From the NCBI RefSeq assembly GCF_003461625.1, contig NZ_QTXL01000010.1:1-37942 (forward strand): DNA of 37,942 bases. The letters are read 5' to 3'. Below are positions 8,801 through 16,774 of this stretch, piece after piece. Within the stretch, counting starts at the first letter, position 1. Each line of letters begins with the position of its first letter. This DNA comes from Clostridium sp. AF15-31. Lineage in GTDB: Bacteria; Bacillota; Clostridia; Lachnospirales; Lachnospiraceae. A program made the position numbers and the translations under genes. The notes below the pieces were generated by a model that worked only from the letters and a program-made list of their open reading frames with translations, was not told the DNA's origin and made no database searches.

Positions 8801-9092
8801 AACATATCAGGTAACGGCGATCGCATCCCGTGCCTTTGTAAACAGAAAGAAGCTGAAAAAAGTAACGATCGGTGCAAATGTATCCAAGATTGGAAATTAT
8901 GCTTTTTATGGATGCACAAATCTGAAGACCATTACGATCAAGTCAACAAAGTTAACAGCATCGACTGTTGGCTCTAAAGCATTTTCAAAGATCTATACAA
9001 AAGCAACGATCAAGGTCCCGAAAGGAAAGAAGATGGTATATAAGAAGTTCCTGTTAAAAAAGGGAATTACAAAGAAGATGAAGATAAAATAG
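5814..9092 (+). CDS. Large secreted protein with Big2 domain and C-terminal BspA-like leucine-rich repeat
   Basis: The 1092-residue protein starts at ATG 5814 (GGAG nine bases upstream); a GTG six bases earlier is in frame but less likely. A signal peptide is clear (MKKWKKLTVALAGIAACVGL, then a cleavage region at PAMVQA). Residues 60-430 look like beta-propeller-type repeats with many Tyr/Asp/Gly-rich strands. Residues 446-520 form a bacterial Ig-like Big2 domain (SMKVGASGTAACSTNGG, SSDPKIVSVDKNGNLNAWKK, GTATITIKA). A second beta-rich segment follows, and residues about 985-1090 form a BspA-type LRR_5 repeat (AIASRAFVNRKKLKKVTIG, KIGNYAFYGCTNLKTITI). There is no LPXTG motif, so anchoring is unknown. 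It is probably a surface or matrix protein. Terminators on both sides suggest a single-gene transcript. Confidence 0.8.
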   Translation: MKKWKKLTVALAGIAACVGLIGSPAMVQAKEDSAKAVLQTQTVSESDQTEAELSAVKAVKLNADKVGETTSYNDMMYSPEKNGIYFVHTVGEVYGNYRTYEIVFYDISKNTYTTVYTSERGVEESYMDDNAIYFAKTDVSYTNNENTGSYDCTCDLEITNYNFKTGTVNKQAFETLDIGANWANPISTFGVDSYGRYYIATNEDKLYLFNSEGKLLSTTKCGSEIYEFAGFDKTNGNFYYRGSENWRYWGYDHSMASLKAGKVNSDNSITIKGENMMYLYQDGWFAHKAPIRMLNDRYLVSLSTFNGNICVLIDSNQYDINDVTQSSTSINLIDSSVSVSPINIANKKALKMAFYTADSYYGDGYIDLTSIGPRCALNSTAKSLIVKTDETVLTEYDIAKQKEKIRLQTKYPVYTFFMDKSTCVVVEKKNDNYYLETFDWTYPTTFRVSAPASMKVGASGTAACSTNGGFALDYTYKSSDPKIVSVDKNGNLNAWKKGTATITIKADPINVKKTITIKVTDSTLSKSSKTYKSTGAVGTASATMHLSTNSGYTYGNVQTAYLNARSDGTFERVEYIRGLVVREVYDSSYRLKSRKKIKCELPLFGGYYNGEKYNYLVFGQSNTKESKTKEVIRVVKYDKNWKRIGACRIKGANTYMPFDAGGLSMTETAGKLYIHTCHTMFASSDGYHHQANCTFVVKESNMKLADSYYDVMNLSEGYVSHSFAQQIETDGKYIYRADLGDAYPRGIALTATKVGDQVKDPSMYGTVIAIPGDTGYNYTGYTLNDLKLGTNNYILTGTGIKNEKTSVRNIYVNAGSKTHLQTGAKWITNYTAKDKITVMNPKLVKLSGTQFLLLWEEKNTVKNTYTTKMVLLDESGNKTSEICSSPLALAMCEPVVTKSGTVIWYVTNNDSPVFVEINPYQLSKVQKKARNVKTFKTDKTESFDNGQKSGYRKGDIYIKDKMIYKITSSKTVAFGGVTSNTITSLSIPKTVKIGKKTYQVTAIASRAFVNRKKLKKVTIGANVSKIGNYAFYGCTNLKTITIKSTKLTASTVGSKAFSKIYTKATIKVPKGKKMVYKKFLLKKGITKKMKIK

Positions 9093-9119
9093 AGAGCTGG
9101 AGATTTCTGTAGTCGATGA

Positions 9120-9157
9120 GCTGTCAGGCATTTATATGTCTGACAGCATTTTCTTTT
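9120..9157 (+). terminator. Rho-independent terminator after the Big2/LRR gene
   Basis: GCTGTCAG (9120-9127) pairs with CTGACAGC (9140-9147). The stem extends inward with CAT/ATG across one mismatch, and the hairpin is followed by ATTTTCTTTT. Confidence 0.85.
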
Positions 9158-9253
9158 ATAAGAAAGGAATGACCTGTAATGTAAAAATATTTCGCTGAGC
9201 ATAAAAATATATGATATTGTCCAGAATATAGAAAAAGGGTGGTGGATGTGTAC

Positions 9254-9952
9254 ATGAAAAGATCGGCGAAGATTTACATGGTGCTGCTTGTCTGGATCGC
9301 AGCAGCATTGCAATTTTTTATAAATGAGAAAATGGACATTGAAGAAGTATTTGCCGGAGTGCAGGAGGCAGATGCACAGATGCAGATCGATGCGGATGTG
9401 AGTGCATGGGGCGTGTACCAGGTGGCTCATTCTCATCTGACGCCGACAGCAATAAAAAATCTTCTGTTAAATACGGCTGAATATTTTTGCCTAACTTCCG
9501 GTGAACTGACAGTCACCGGACAGGATGAGTATATAACAACATTTCAAAGCAACGGGGAAAGTGAGCTCTGGAGAATCACTTTCCTTGTTGATTCTAATAC
9601 CGGTCAGAGTTATCTGATCTTTCATACGGATAATATAGAAGCAGTTGACCGGATTCATACATTCTATGATGATCTGAATATTGATGAGGTGGTGAGCGTT
9701 GAAGCTGATATTTCTTTGCAGCCGTCAGGGAAGGACGCATTATTAGAGAAATTGCTGGATGAGCTTCCAGTCACAGGACTTACGCAGACTCCGGAAGGCT
9801 GGTATGGACGGCTGAATTCCAACGTGCATCTGAGCGATCTTGCAGCAAATAAAAATGTCCGGATTCAGGAGACGGGTTACGGTTCGGTTCATCTTCAATT
9901 CGGTGATAAGGCAGATCTGGTCAGACTGTATGCTTCGGTACTTACACAATAA
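9254..9952 (+). CDS. YwmB-like exported protein (TATA-box-binding-like fold family)
   Basis: The 232-residue protein begins at ATG 9254, with GGTGG eight bases upstream; in-frame GTG codons at 9239 and 9248 are alternatives. Residues 6-24 form one hydrophobic segment (KIYMVLLVWIAAALQFFI) serving as signal peptide or anchor, so the rest is extracytoplasmic. The remainder alternates strands and helices in two similar halves, ending in GYGSVHLQFGDKADLVRLYASV. It resembles YwmB-family proteins of Firmicutes, whose fold is TBP-like and whose function is unsettled. A terminator lies just upstream and the pot operon downstream, so it seems to stand alone. Family recognition is moderate; the exported nature is clearer. 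Confidence 0.6.
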   Translation: MKRSAKIYMVLLVWIAAALQFFINEKMDIEEVFAGVQEADAQMQIDADVSAWGVYQVAHSHLTPTAIKNLLLNTAEYFCLTSGELTVTGQDEYITTFQSNGESELWRITFLVDSNTGQSYLIFHTDNIEAVDRIHTFYDDLNIDEVVSVEADISLQPSGKDALLEKLLDELPVTGLTQTPEGWYGRLNSNVHLSDLAANKNVRIQETGYGSVHLQFGDKADLVRLYASVLTQ

Positions 9953-10036
9953 AAATCCGTATAAAAAATCTATACAAAACCTAAGAAAAATAACACGAAA
10001 TATATATTAATTTTCTCCCGGATATGTTAGAATTAG

Positions 10037-10066
10037 TTGATTTTTGTCTAATGATAAAAATTATAA
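10037..10066 (+). promoter_or_regulatory. Possible promoter of the potABCD operon
   Basis: TTGATT (10037-10042) and TTATAA (10061-10066) are 18 bases apart, about 30 bases before the potA start in an AT-rich gap. The match is fair but not strong. Confidence 0.35.
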
Positions 10067-10095
10067 ATAACTTGAAAAGGAGAGTGTATAAATAA

Positions 10096-11523
10096 TTGGA
10101 AAACATTATCGAATTAAAGCATATCACAAAAAATTTTGATGATAACTTTACGGCTGTGGATGACTTTAATCTGGAGGTGCAGCGTGGAGAGTTTGTAACC
10201 TTTTTAGGGCCGTCCGGTTGTGGTAAGACGACCACACTTCGAATGATAGCCGGTTTTGAGATGCCGACAGAGGGGGAGATTTTATTAAATGGTAAGGACA
10301 TCAGTAAGTTGCCGCCAAATAAGCGCCCGATCAATACGGTATTTCAGAGATACGCATTGTTTCCACATTTAAATATTTATGACAATATCGCATTTGGCCT
10401 GAAGTTGAAAAAGCTTCCAAAGGCTGAGATTGAAAAGAAAGTAAAAAAAGCTCTTGAGATGGTAGATCTTGAAGGGTTTGAAGATAGACGCGTTCAGACA
10501 TTGTCCGGTGGACAGCAGCAGAGAATTGCAATCGCACGTTCACTGGTAAATGAGCCGGAGATTCTGTTGCTTGATGAGCCGCTCGGTGCGCTGGATCTGA
10601 AAATGAGAAAAGAGATGCAGCTCGAATTAAAGGAAATGCACGAGAGACTTGGAATTACCTTTATCTATGTAACCCACGATCAGGAAGAAGCGCTTACAAT
10701 GTCAGATAAGATCGTTGTAATGTCAGAAGGACGTATCCAGCAGATTGGTACGCCGGAGGATATTTACAATGAGCCGAAGAATGCATTCGTTGCGGACTTT
10801 ATCGGAGAAAGCAATATTTTTAATGGTATCATGACAGGCAAATTAAAGGTTCGTTTTTGTGGTGCGGAATTCGAATGCCTGGATGATGTAGAGCATGGAA
10901 CACAGGTGGATGTCGTAGTGCGTCCGGAGGATATCCTGATCGTGTCGCCGGAGCAGGGAGCAGTAAAAGGAACGGTTATCTCTGTGGTATTCAAGGGTGT
11001 TCATTATGAGATCACAGTACAGTCCGGTAAAAATGAGATCGTGATACAGTCCACAAAGTCTGCAAAGGTAGGCGACATGGTTGGACTTAACGTAGAGCCG
11101 GATGGAATTCATGTTATGCCTGCGGAGAAAGCATTGAACCGCATCGAGACAGGCGTTGACAAATATTATAAGCTGGAATTCTTAGATGGTGAGCTTGAGT
11201 GTGATCTGAGTAAGATCGTTCCGTCGTCTCATTATGAGGATGGTGTATTAATGGATGCGTCCGGAGATGTCATCGATCATGAGCGGCTCAAGGTGATCTT
11301 AACGATCAAGCCGGATGATATTACGATGAGTGATGATCAGGAGGAAGGTATCATATCCGGTCATATCATTAACCTGATCTATAAAGGAGACCACTACAGC
11401 TATGTAGTCCGTACGGAGAATGAGGAAGATTTCATTGTTCACGATGAATATCTCTGGAATATGGATGACTTTGTCAGCCTTGTGATTCCAAAGGATAAGA
11501 TCCACTTTGAACTTAAGAAATAA
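10096..11523 (+). CDS. potA: Spermidine/putrescine ABC transporter ATP-binding protein with duplicated TOBE domain
   Basis: This 475-residue ATPase powers polyamine import. Translation must start at TTG 10096, because an in-frame stop lies directly upstream (10093-10095) and the family N-terminus begins here (MENIIELKHITKNFDD). AAGGAGAG is upstream. Walker A GPSGCGKT is at 38-45, the Q-loop at FQRYALFPH, the signature LSGGQQQR at 136-143, Walker B ILLLDEP at 156-162 and the switch histidine at 194. PotA proteins are usually about 350-380 residues; the extra about 110 residues are a second TOBE-like unit. VRPEDI (from 275) with VVFKGVHYE (about 297-305) is echoed by IKPDDI (from 404) with LIYKGDHYS (about 427-435). 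It is the first gene of potABCD and is followed by potB after 22 bases. Confidence 0.93.
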   Translation: MENIIELKHITKNFDDNFTAVDDFNLEVQRGEFVTFLGPSGCGKTTTLRMIAGFEMPTEGEILLNGKDISKLPPNKRPINTVFQRYALFPHLNIYDNIAFGLKLKKLPKAEIEKKVKKALEMVDLEGFEDRRVQTLSGGQQQRIAIARSLVNEPEILLLDEPLGALDLKMRKEMQLELKEMHERLGITFIYVTHDQEEALTMSDKIVVMSEGRIQQIGTPEDIYNEPKNAFVADFIGESNIFNGIMTGKLKVRFCGAEFECLDDVEHGTQVDVVVRPEDILIVSPEQGAVKGTVISVVFKGVHYEITVQSGKNEIVIQSTKSAKVGDMVGLNVEPDGIHVMPAEKALNRIETGVDKYYKLEFLDGELECDLSKIVPSSHYEDGVLMDASGDVIDHERLKVILTIKPDDITMSDDQEEGIISGHIINLIYKGDHYSYVVRTENEEDFIVHDEYLWNMDDFVSLVIPKDKIHFELKK

Positions 11524-11545
11524 CCGAAAGCAAAAGGAGACAGAG

Positions 11546-12343
11546 ATGAGTACATTACGTTTTTCCAGAAAACAACTGTGTGTGCCATATGCATTGTTCC
11601 TGATATGCTTTGTGGTTGCACCGCTTATAGTCATTATATATTATGCATTTACAAATGGGGAGGGACAGTTTTCGCTGGAGAACCTGACAGGATTCTTCAC
11701 CAGTCCGAACACGATCGGAACCCTTGCCTACAGCTTTGCGATCGCCTGTGTATCGACGGCAGCAGCTTTGTTACTGGCGTACCCGATCGCCTATATACTT
11801 GCCAGAAGTGAATGGAAGAAAAAGTCGATTATTGTTATGATCTTTGTTCTTCCTATGTGGATCAATTTTACGTTAAGACTGACTGCTTTAAAGGAAGTCC
11901 TGACGTTGATCGAGCATAATCTGGCATATTATCCGTTTTTGAATTCCGTGATCGGTATGGTATATGACTTTCTTCCGTTTATGATTCTGCCGATCTATAC
12001 AACATTGATGAAGTTAGATAACAGTCTGTTAGAAGCAGCAAATGATCTGGGCGCAAGTTCTGTTCAGACATTTTTAAAGGTGACGCTTCCGTTATCTGTT
12101 CCGGGTATCATCAGTGGTATCGTGATGGTATTCCTTCCGTCTATGACGAACTATGTTGTATTGGATATGTTGTATAACAGCACTTATGTTATGGGTAGTC
12201 TGATAGGCAGCTATTTTGCTGCATACGATTGGCACAATGGATCCATGATCGCACTGGTGCTTCTGTTGATCATATTAATCTTTACTCTCTTTACAAATAA
12301 ATATGAGGGAGAAGACAACAACAGAGGAGGTGCATTGTTATAA
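11546..12343 (+). CDS. potB: Spermidine/putrescine ABC transporter permease PotB
   Basis: The 265-residue membrane protein has about six transmembrane helices. It carries the permease EAA loop LLEAANDLGASSVQTFLKVTL followed by PLSVPGIISGIVMVFLPS, the contact site for the ATPase. ATG 11546 is chosen because AGGAGA lies just upstream; a longer in-frame ORF from 11507 would overlap potA and lacks a ribosome site. The stop codon overlaps the potC start by one base, implying translational coupling. It forms the channel together with PotC. Confidence 0.92.
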   Translation: MSTLRFSRKQLCVPYALFLICFVVAPLIVIIYYAFTNGEGQFSLENLTGFFTSPNTIGTLAYSFAIACVSTAAALLLAYPIAYILARSEWKKKSIIVMIFVLPMWINFTLRLTALKEVLTLIEHNLAYYPFLNSVIGMVYDFLPFMILPIYTTLMKLDNSLLEAANDLGASSVQTFLKVTLPLSVPGIISGIVMVFLPSMTNYVVLDMLYNSTYVMGSLIGSYFAAYDWHNGSMIALVLLLIILIFTLFTNKYEGEDNNRGGALL

Positions 12344-13155
12344 TGAAAAAAGGATTTCGGGTTGCTTTTATTATATTGATGTTGGTGATCCTCTATCTGC
12401 CGATTCTGATCCTTGCAGTTTATAGTTTTACGGATTCGGCAAATATCGGAACAATACACGGATTTTCCGTTCAGAATTATGTTACATTATTTACCAAGCC
12501 TGAGCTTGCAGATATGATCTGGGGTACGGTTCTTCTTGCGGTTGGATCTGCATTGATTGCCACTCTGCTTGGAACATTGGGTGCGATCGGTGCATTTTAT
12601 TCCAAGAAACTTGCATCGGGGATCGTATCTGCGATGAATCAGGTTCCGGTTGTAAATGCAGATGTTGTAACCGGTTTTTCAATCTGTATCCTGCTGATCG
12701 TAGTATTTGGTGTCAGTAAGGAATCCTATGTGCCGCTGGTAGTCGGACATGTCGTGCTGTCTGCACCATTTGTCTATCTGTCAGTTGTACCGAAGCTAAA
12801 GCAGATGGATGGAAGCCTGTATGAGGCAGCTATGGATCTGGGTGCATCACCATTTACCGCACTGGTAAAAGTAGTCCTTCCACAGATCCTGCCGGGGGTG
12901 ATTTCAGGATTTGCACTGGCAATTACCCTGTCATTAGACGATTATTTCATTGCAGGCTATACGAAGCCTGCGACCTTTGATACGATCAGTACTTATGTCG
13001 TAAATGCGACGAAAGGATCTCAGACAGAGATCAAGACTGCTTTATGGGCGTTATCAACAGTGATCTTCGTGATCGTTATACTGATCGTTGTTGGTATGAA
13101 TATGACATCAAAGGCAAAGGCGAGAGCCGGAAAGGCAGGTGGCAGATATGAATAA
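12343..13155 (+). CDS. potC: Spermidine/putrescine ABC transporter permease PotC
   Basis: The 270-residue permease has six predicted helices, beginning with a hydrophobic first helix (VAFIILMLVILYLPILILAVY). Its EAA motif is LYEAAMDLGASPFTALVKVVL, followed by PQILPGVISGFALAITLSLDDYF, the PotC-type SLDD ending. It starts at ATG 12343 with GAGGAGG upstream inside potB, and overlaps the potB stop by one base. Its 3' end overlaps the potD start by eight bases. The C-terminus is lysine- and arginine-rich, consistent with a cytoplasmic tail. Confidence 0.92.
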   Translation: MKKGFRVAFIILMLVILYLPILILAVYSFTDSANIGTIHGFSVQNYVTLFTKPELADMIWGTVLLAVGSALIATLLGTLGAIGAFYSKKLASGIVSAMNQVPVVNADVVTGFSICILLIVVFGVSKESYVPLVVGHVVLSAPFVYLSVVPKLKQMDGSLYEAAMDLGASPFTALVKVVLPQILPGVISGFALAITLSLDDYFIAGYTKPATFDTISTYVVNATKGSQTEIKTALWALSTVIFVIVILIVVGMNMTSKAKARAGKAGGRYE

Positions 13156-14746
13156 GAAGAAGTTATTCAAAGGATTTGCCGGCTTCTGTGCCGGACTTAT
13201 GATGCTTACACCTGCGGCTTATCTGGTACATGCGGAGGCAGATAATAATGTGCAGGATCAGACAGAAGCATCTGCCATATCAGATAATACAGGAAGTGAT
13301 GCAGCAAAGACAGATGCTGCCGATGTACAGAAGTCGGATGATACGATCGTGCTTCGAGTATCCAACTGGGAAGAATATATCGACCTTGGAGAATGGGATG
13401 AGGACGAAGTAATCGACCTGGAAGATGGAACCGAGATCTTCGGTGAGAATTCCATGGTGACGGATTTTGAGAACTGGTACTATGAGACATATGGTCAGAA
13501 GGTAAAGGTGGAATATTCCTGTTTTGGAACAAATGAAGACCTTTATAACATGCTTACCCTTGGTGATAAATACGATCTGGTCTGTCCATCCGACTACATG
13601 ATCATGAAGTTGATGGCAGAAGAAAAAGTAGTTCCGTTTTCGAATTCGTTTTATGACACGAGTATAGAGGAAAATTATTATGCAAAGGGAGTATCTCCAT
13701 ATATCAGACAGACCTTTGATGAAAATGAGATCAATGGTGAGAGCTGGAGCAAATATGCAGCCGGATATATGTGGGGTGTAACCGGTATCTTATATAATCC
13801 GGAGAAGATAACAGAGGAAGAAGCAGGTACATGGAATATCCTGGATAATCCGAAGTTTGCACGTCAGGTTACGATCAAGGATAATGTGCGTGATTCTTAT
13901 TTTGCGGCACTTGGCATTTTGAAGCAGGACGAATTGACATCAGAGGAATTCATAAATGCAGATACTTATCATGAGGATCTGCTTCGGGTAATGAATGATG
14001 TCAGCCCAGAAACGATACAGGAAGTACAGGATTTGCTTCAGGATATGAAGGACAATGTATATTCCTTTGAGACAGACAGTGGTAAGGCAGATATGGTATC
14101 CGGCAAGGTGCTTGCAAATTATCAGTGGTCCGGTGATGCGGTTTATGCGATGGATCAGGCAGAAGAAGATGATCTTTATTTGGATTTCGCCGTGCCGAAG
14201 GAATCTACCAATCTCTGGTTTGATGGCTGGGTGATGTTAAAGGATGGTATCGATGAAGATGCCAGAAAACAACAGGTAGCTGAAAGCTTCGTGAACTTCC
14301 TGTCAAGACCGGACAATGCAGTCAGAAATATGTACTACATCGGATATACTTCTGTTATTGCCGGAGGCGAAGATGATAATACAGTATTTGATTATCTGAA
14401 CTGGAATTACGGTGCGGAAGATGGAGAAGAAGATACAGCAGAATATCCGCTTGGTTATTTCTTCAGTGGTGATAATTCGGATCCTGATTACATCATAACA
14501 GCTCCGGAGGAGCAGACAAGACGTCAGCTCTATGCCCAGTATCCGGACGAAGCGGCGATCGAGCGAAGTGCGATCATGCAGTACTTCGATGCAGATGCCA
14601 GCAAACGGATCAATCAGATGTGGATCAATGTCCGCTGCTATAACATTAAGGATGTAACGCCGCAGGTGTGGACAATCGTGGTGATACTGATCCTTGCGGC
14701 AGCAGGGCTGATCGTACATTATAAACGTTCTCATTACCACAGCTAA
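13148..14746 (+). CDS. potD: Spermidine/putrescine-binding protein PotD with C-terminal membrane anchor
   Basis: The 532-residue solute-binding protein starts at ATG 13148 (GGCAGGTGG upstream), eight bases inside potC. Residues 1-29 are a signal peptide ending in an Ala-rich cleavage region, with no lipobox cysteine. An acidic linker follows (about 30-65). The PotD domain begins at IVLRVSNWEEYIDLG (67-81), continues with TNEDLYNMLTLGDKYDLVCPSDYMI, and contains the late FDGWVMLKDG and VNFLSRPDNAVRNMYYIGYTS segments. An acidic insertion of about 28 residues (EWDEDEVIDLEDGTEIFGEN) follows the first strand. The last 26 residues form one transmembrane helix (VVILILAAAGLIV) with a basic tail, so the protein is probably anchored at its C-terminus rather than as a lipoprotein. 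Usual PotD is about 350 residues. Confidence 0.9.
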   Translation: MNKKKLFKGFAGFCAGLMMLTPAAYLVHAEADNNVQDQTEASAISDNTGSDAAKTDAADVQKSDDTIVLRVSNWEEYIDLGEWDEDEVIDLEDGTEIFGENSMVTDFENWYYETYGQKVKVEYSCFGTNEDLYNMLTLGDKYDLVCPSDYMIMKLMAEEKVVPFSNSFYDTSIEENYYAKGVSPYIRQTFDENEINGESWSKYAAGYMWGVTGILYNPEKITEEEAGTWNILDNPKFARQVTIKDNVRDSYFAALGILKQDELTSEEFINADTYHEDLLRVMNDVSPETIQEVQDLLQDMKDNVYSFETDSGKADMVSGKVLANYQWSGDAVYAMDQAEEDDLYLDFAVPKESTNLWFDGWVMLKDGIDEDARKQQVAESFVNFLSRPDNAVRNMYYIGYTSVIAGGEDDNTVFDYLNWNYGAEDGEEDTAEYPLGYFFSGDNSDPDYIITAPEEQTRRQLYAQYPDEAAIERSAIMQYFDADASKRINQMWINVRCYNIKDVTPQVWTIVVILILAAAGLIVHYKRSHYHS

Positions 14747-14807
14747 GTGGTGTGATTTCGGCGATCAGCCGGGAGCTTATAGGCGTTACCATTCTTTGAT
14801 AATGATA

Positions 14808-14849
14808 AAAATAGAAGCCTGGGAGAAATTTCTCCCAGGCTTCTATTTT
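14808..14849. terminator. Perfect bidirectional terminator between potD and the phosphoribosyltransferase
   Basis: A 42-base perfect palindrome (21-base arms 14808-14828 and 14829-14849) has AAAAT at one end and ATTTT at the other. It serves both convergent transcription units. Confidence 0.92.
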
Positions 14850-14861
14850 AAATACTATAAA

Positions 14862-15503
14862 TTATAATTCAGAATAACCATAGCTGTTAACAATGGCTTC
14901 AATGCGGTTTCCGGCCTGACACATTGGACACTGATCATGAGGATAGGTCTTGTAATCAGGAAGATCCTTTTCGGTAAACAGTGCATGTACCGGATAGCCG
15001 TCAACCTCTGTTGCAACAGAGAAGATAGCAGAGATACCTGCGATAGAACCTCCATAGTATTTGATACATTCCAGGCTCTTTTTGATCGTTTTACCGGTTG
15101 TAGCAGATGCGATCAGAAGAAGCACATGCTTGCCTTCGATCATTGGCTGGAGGTTGTCACGGAAGATCAACTGGCCGGAGCTGTGAACCTCAGGTGTAAC
15201 AACGTAGATGGATTTGTGCTGGTTCATGGAAGTGATACCGTTCTGACTTAAGGTTTCTGCCAGATAAGCACCGATCACTTCAGTTCCGTCCATGCAGACG
15301 ATCGTGTCAACAATGGTTGATGCCATATATTCGGTTCCCATGGATTTGGCAGCGGCAGCAGCCATAGTGCCTCTGACCTTCAAGGTTGTCATATCGATAT
15401 ACTGGTTGATATGAGAATGGTTTGTAGCAAAGTGACCGTTCATCACTTTGATATATAACTGATTATTGTAAGAAGATGTTAATTTCATTGGTTCATGTTT
15501 CAT
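14862..15503 (-). CDS. Orotate phosphoribosyltransferase-type PRTase
   Basis: The 213-residue protein carries the type I PRPP-binding signature: hydrophobic strand plus loop HVLLLIASATTGKTIKKSL, then CIKYYGGSIAGISAIFS. The usual acidic pair (D-D or E-D) in this loop is replaced by IASATTGKT, a variant worth noting. The C-terminus ends with a CPMCQAGNRIEA motif, like the CPLCxxG ending I recall from clostridial orotate phosphoribosyltransferases. ATG 15503 is preferred (AGGGTGG nine bases upstream); an in-frame ATG lies at 15524. No other pyrimidine genes are near; its partner is the upstream aminotransferase, with a 42-base gap. The substrate may not be orotate. Confidence 0.7.
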   Translation of the reverse strand: MKHEPMKLTSSYNNQLYIKVMNGHFATNHSHINQYIDMTTLKVRGTMAAAAAKSMGTEYMASTIVDTIVCMDGTEVIGAYLAETLSQNGITSMNQHKSIYVVTPEVHSSGQLIFRDNLQPMIEGKHVLLLIASATTGKTIKKSLECIKYYGGSIAGISAIFSVATEVDGYPVHALFTEKDLPDYKTYPHDQCPMCQAGNRIEAIVNSYGYSEL

Positions 15504-15545
15504 ATGTATGTACCACCCTTTCATTTAAATAACATATATAATTTA

Positions 15546-16616
15546 TTATACAACCTCTAAAATAGTGTTAACGACCAGATCATTCTGTTCCGGATTCATG
15601 AAGCAGAAGCGGATATAAGAATTATCCAATCCTGTGATGTCGGCACAGCTTCTGATATACAATCCCTTACTCTGGCAATGTTCCACAACTGTCTGAGCAG
15701 TAATATCGGTCTTTAATAATTTAACCAGAATAAAATTTGCATCCGGCTTATAGAGCTTAATCGTCTTGCGGCTTGCCAGTGCAGAATAGACGAGATTCCG
15801 TTCCGTCTTCATCAGTGTCTGGGTCTTACTTATGTAGGAAGCATCCTTGAACATATCAATGCCGGCTGCCTCGGCAAGTGCGTTGATCGCATAAGGAAAA
15901 CCGGTGATTGACATTGTCTTTTTAAAAACCGGATTAGATGTGATCGCATAGGCTAATCGAAGACCGGGTACTGCAAAGAATTTACTTGTGTTTCTGAGAA
16001 CGTAGAGATTGTCATATTCCTTAACCAGCGGAATAGCGGTGCAATCATCCTTATCCTGAACGAAATCCATATACTCCTCATCAACGACCAGTGCAATATC
16101 ATTTCCTGCGCAGATCTTTGCAATGAATTCCAGAGATTCGCGGTCGATAACCTGTGACGTTGTTCCATTTGGATTCGAGATAAATGCCATATCAATGGAC
16201 TCATTTAACGTAGAGATGAAATCCGCAATATCCAGTTCATAATTTTCCTCTTCGGATAACTGATAATATGTGATATCACAGCCGTTCATTTTTAGGAGCT
16301 TCTCATAATTTTGTGCTCCCGGTGAAAGAAGAACAGCATGTTTTGGACTGTTGAATTCGATCAGGAGTTTGATAAATTCATATGAGCAGCTTCCGACAAT
16401 GATATCGTCCGGATCCGCACCAGAATAGCCTGCAATACTGTCTTTTAATCTTGTATATGAGCCATCCGGGTAACGCTTCAGATCTTCGATACTGTTAAGA
16501 ATGACATTTTTGACAGAATCCGGAACCCCGAGCGGATTCATGTTCAGGTCAAATCTTACAGATTCATTCTGGGAGAGCAGATTGCTCCCAGAATGATGTG
16601 ACGTACTTTTTCCCAT
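15546..16616 (-). CDS. PLP-dependent aminotransferase, HisC/CobD (histidinol-phosphate aminotransferase) type
   Basis: The 356-residue fold type I enzyme shows FDLNMNPLGVPDSV (22-35, the HisC/CobD N-terminal motif) and NPNGTTS at 148-154, where most relatives have NPNNPTG. It also has VVDEEYMDF (178-185), the Schiff-base lysine in RNTSKFFAVPGLRLAYA (K212) and the carboxylate-binding arginine near the end (YIRFCF). ATG 16616 is chosen for AGAGGAA upstream; an in-frame ATG at 16637 lacks a ribosome site. A 12-bp hairpin lies inside codons 7-18. It is not next to his or cob genes but leads a two-gene unit with the PRTase. It could act on histidinol phosphate, threonine phosphate or another amino acid; the sequence does not decide. 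Confidence 0.75.
   Translation of the reverse strand: MGKSTSHHSGSNLLSQNESVRFDLNMNPLGVPDSVKNVILNSIEDLKRYPDGSYTRLKDSIAGYSGADPDDIIVGSCSYEFIKLLIEFNSPKHAVLLSPGAQNYEKLLKMNGCDITYYQLSEEENYELDIADFISTLNESIDMAFISNPNGTTSQVIDRESLEFIAKICAGNDIALVVDEEYMDFVQDKDDCTAIPLVKEYDNLYVLRNTSKFFAVPGLRLAYAITSNPVFKKTMSITGFPYAINALAEAAGIDMFKDASYISKTQTLMKTERNLVYSALASRKTIKLYKPDANFILVKLLKTDITAQTVVEHCQSKGLYIRSCADITGLDNSYIRFCFMNPEQNDLVVNTILEVV
16564..16596 (-). other. Hairpin inside the first codons of the aminotransferase gene
   Basis: Perfect 12-base arms (16564-16575 and 16585-16596) with a nine-base loop lie about 20-50 bases past the start codon. On the mRNA this would be a stable G-C-rich stem near the ribosome entry site. 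No U tract follows, so it is not a terminator. Confidence 0.6.
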
Positions 16617-16774
16617 AAAAAATTCCTCTTTTTCCATATATAATGTTTCAAAAAACTATTTATTTTGCTATAATCAAAATATATGTTTTTATATAATTAT
16701 ACCGATTCGGGGATTTAATTACAAGAAAAATACATGAGTTTTAATAAAATGATTACGAAAGCAAGGAGAACCAG

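Noticed and set aside
11507..11545. Longer start for PotB inside potA
   Set aside because: It adds 13 charged residues without a ribosome site; AGGAGA directly precedes 11546.
14747..14807. Search for a small gene or promoter after potD
   Set aside because: No start codon with ribosome site and no promoter boxes; only the spacer before the palindromic terminator.
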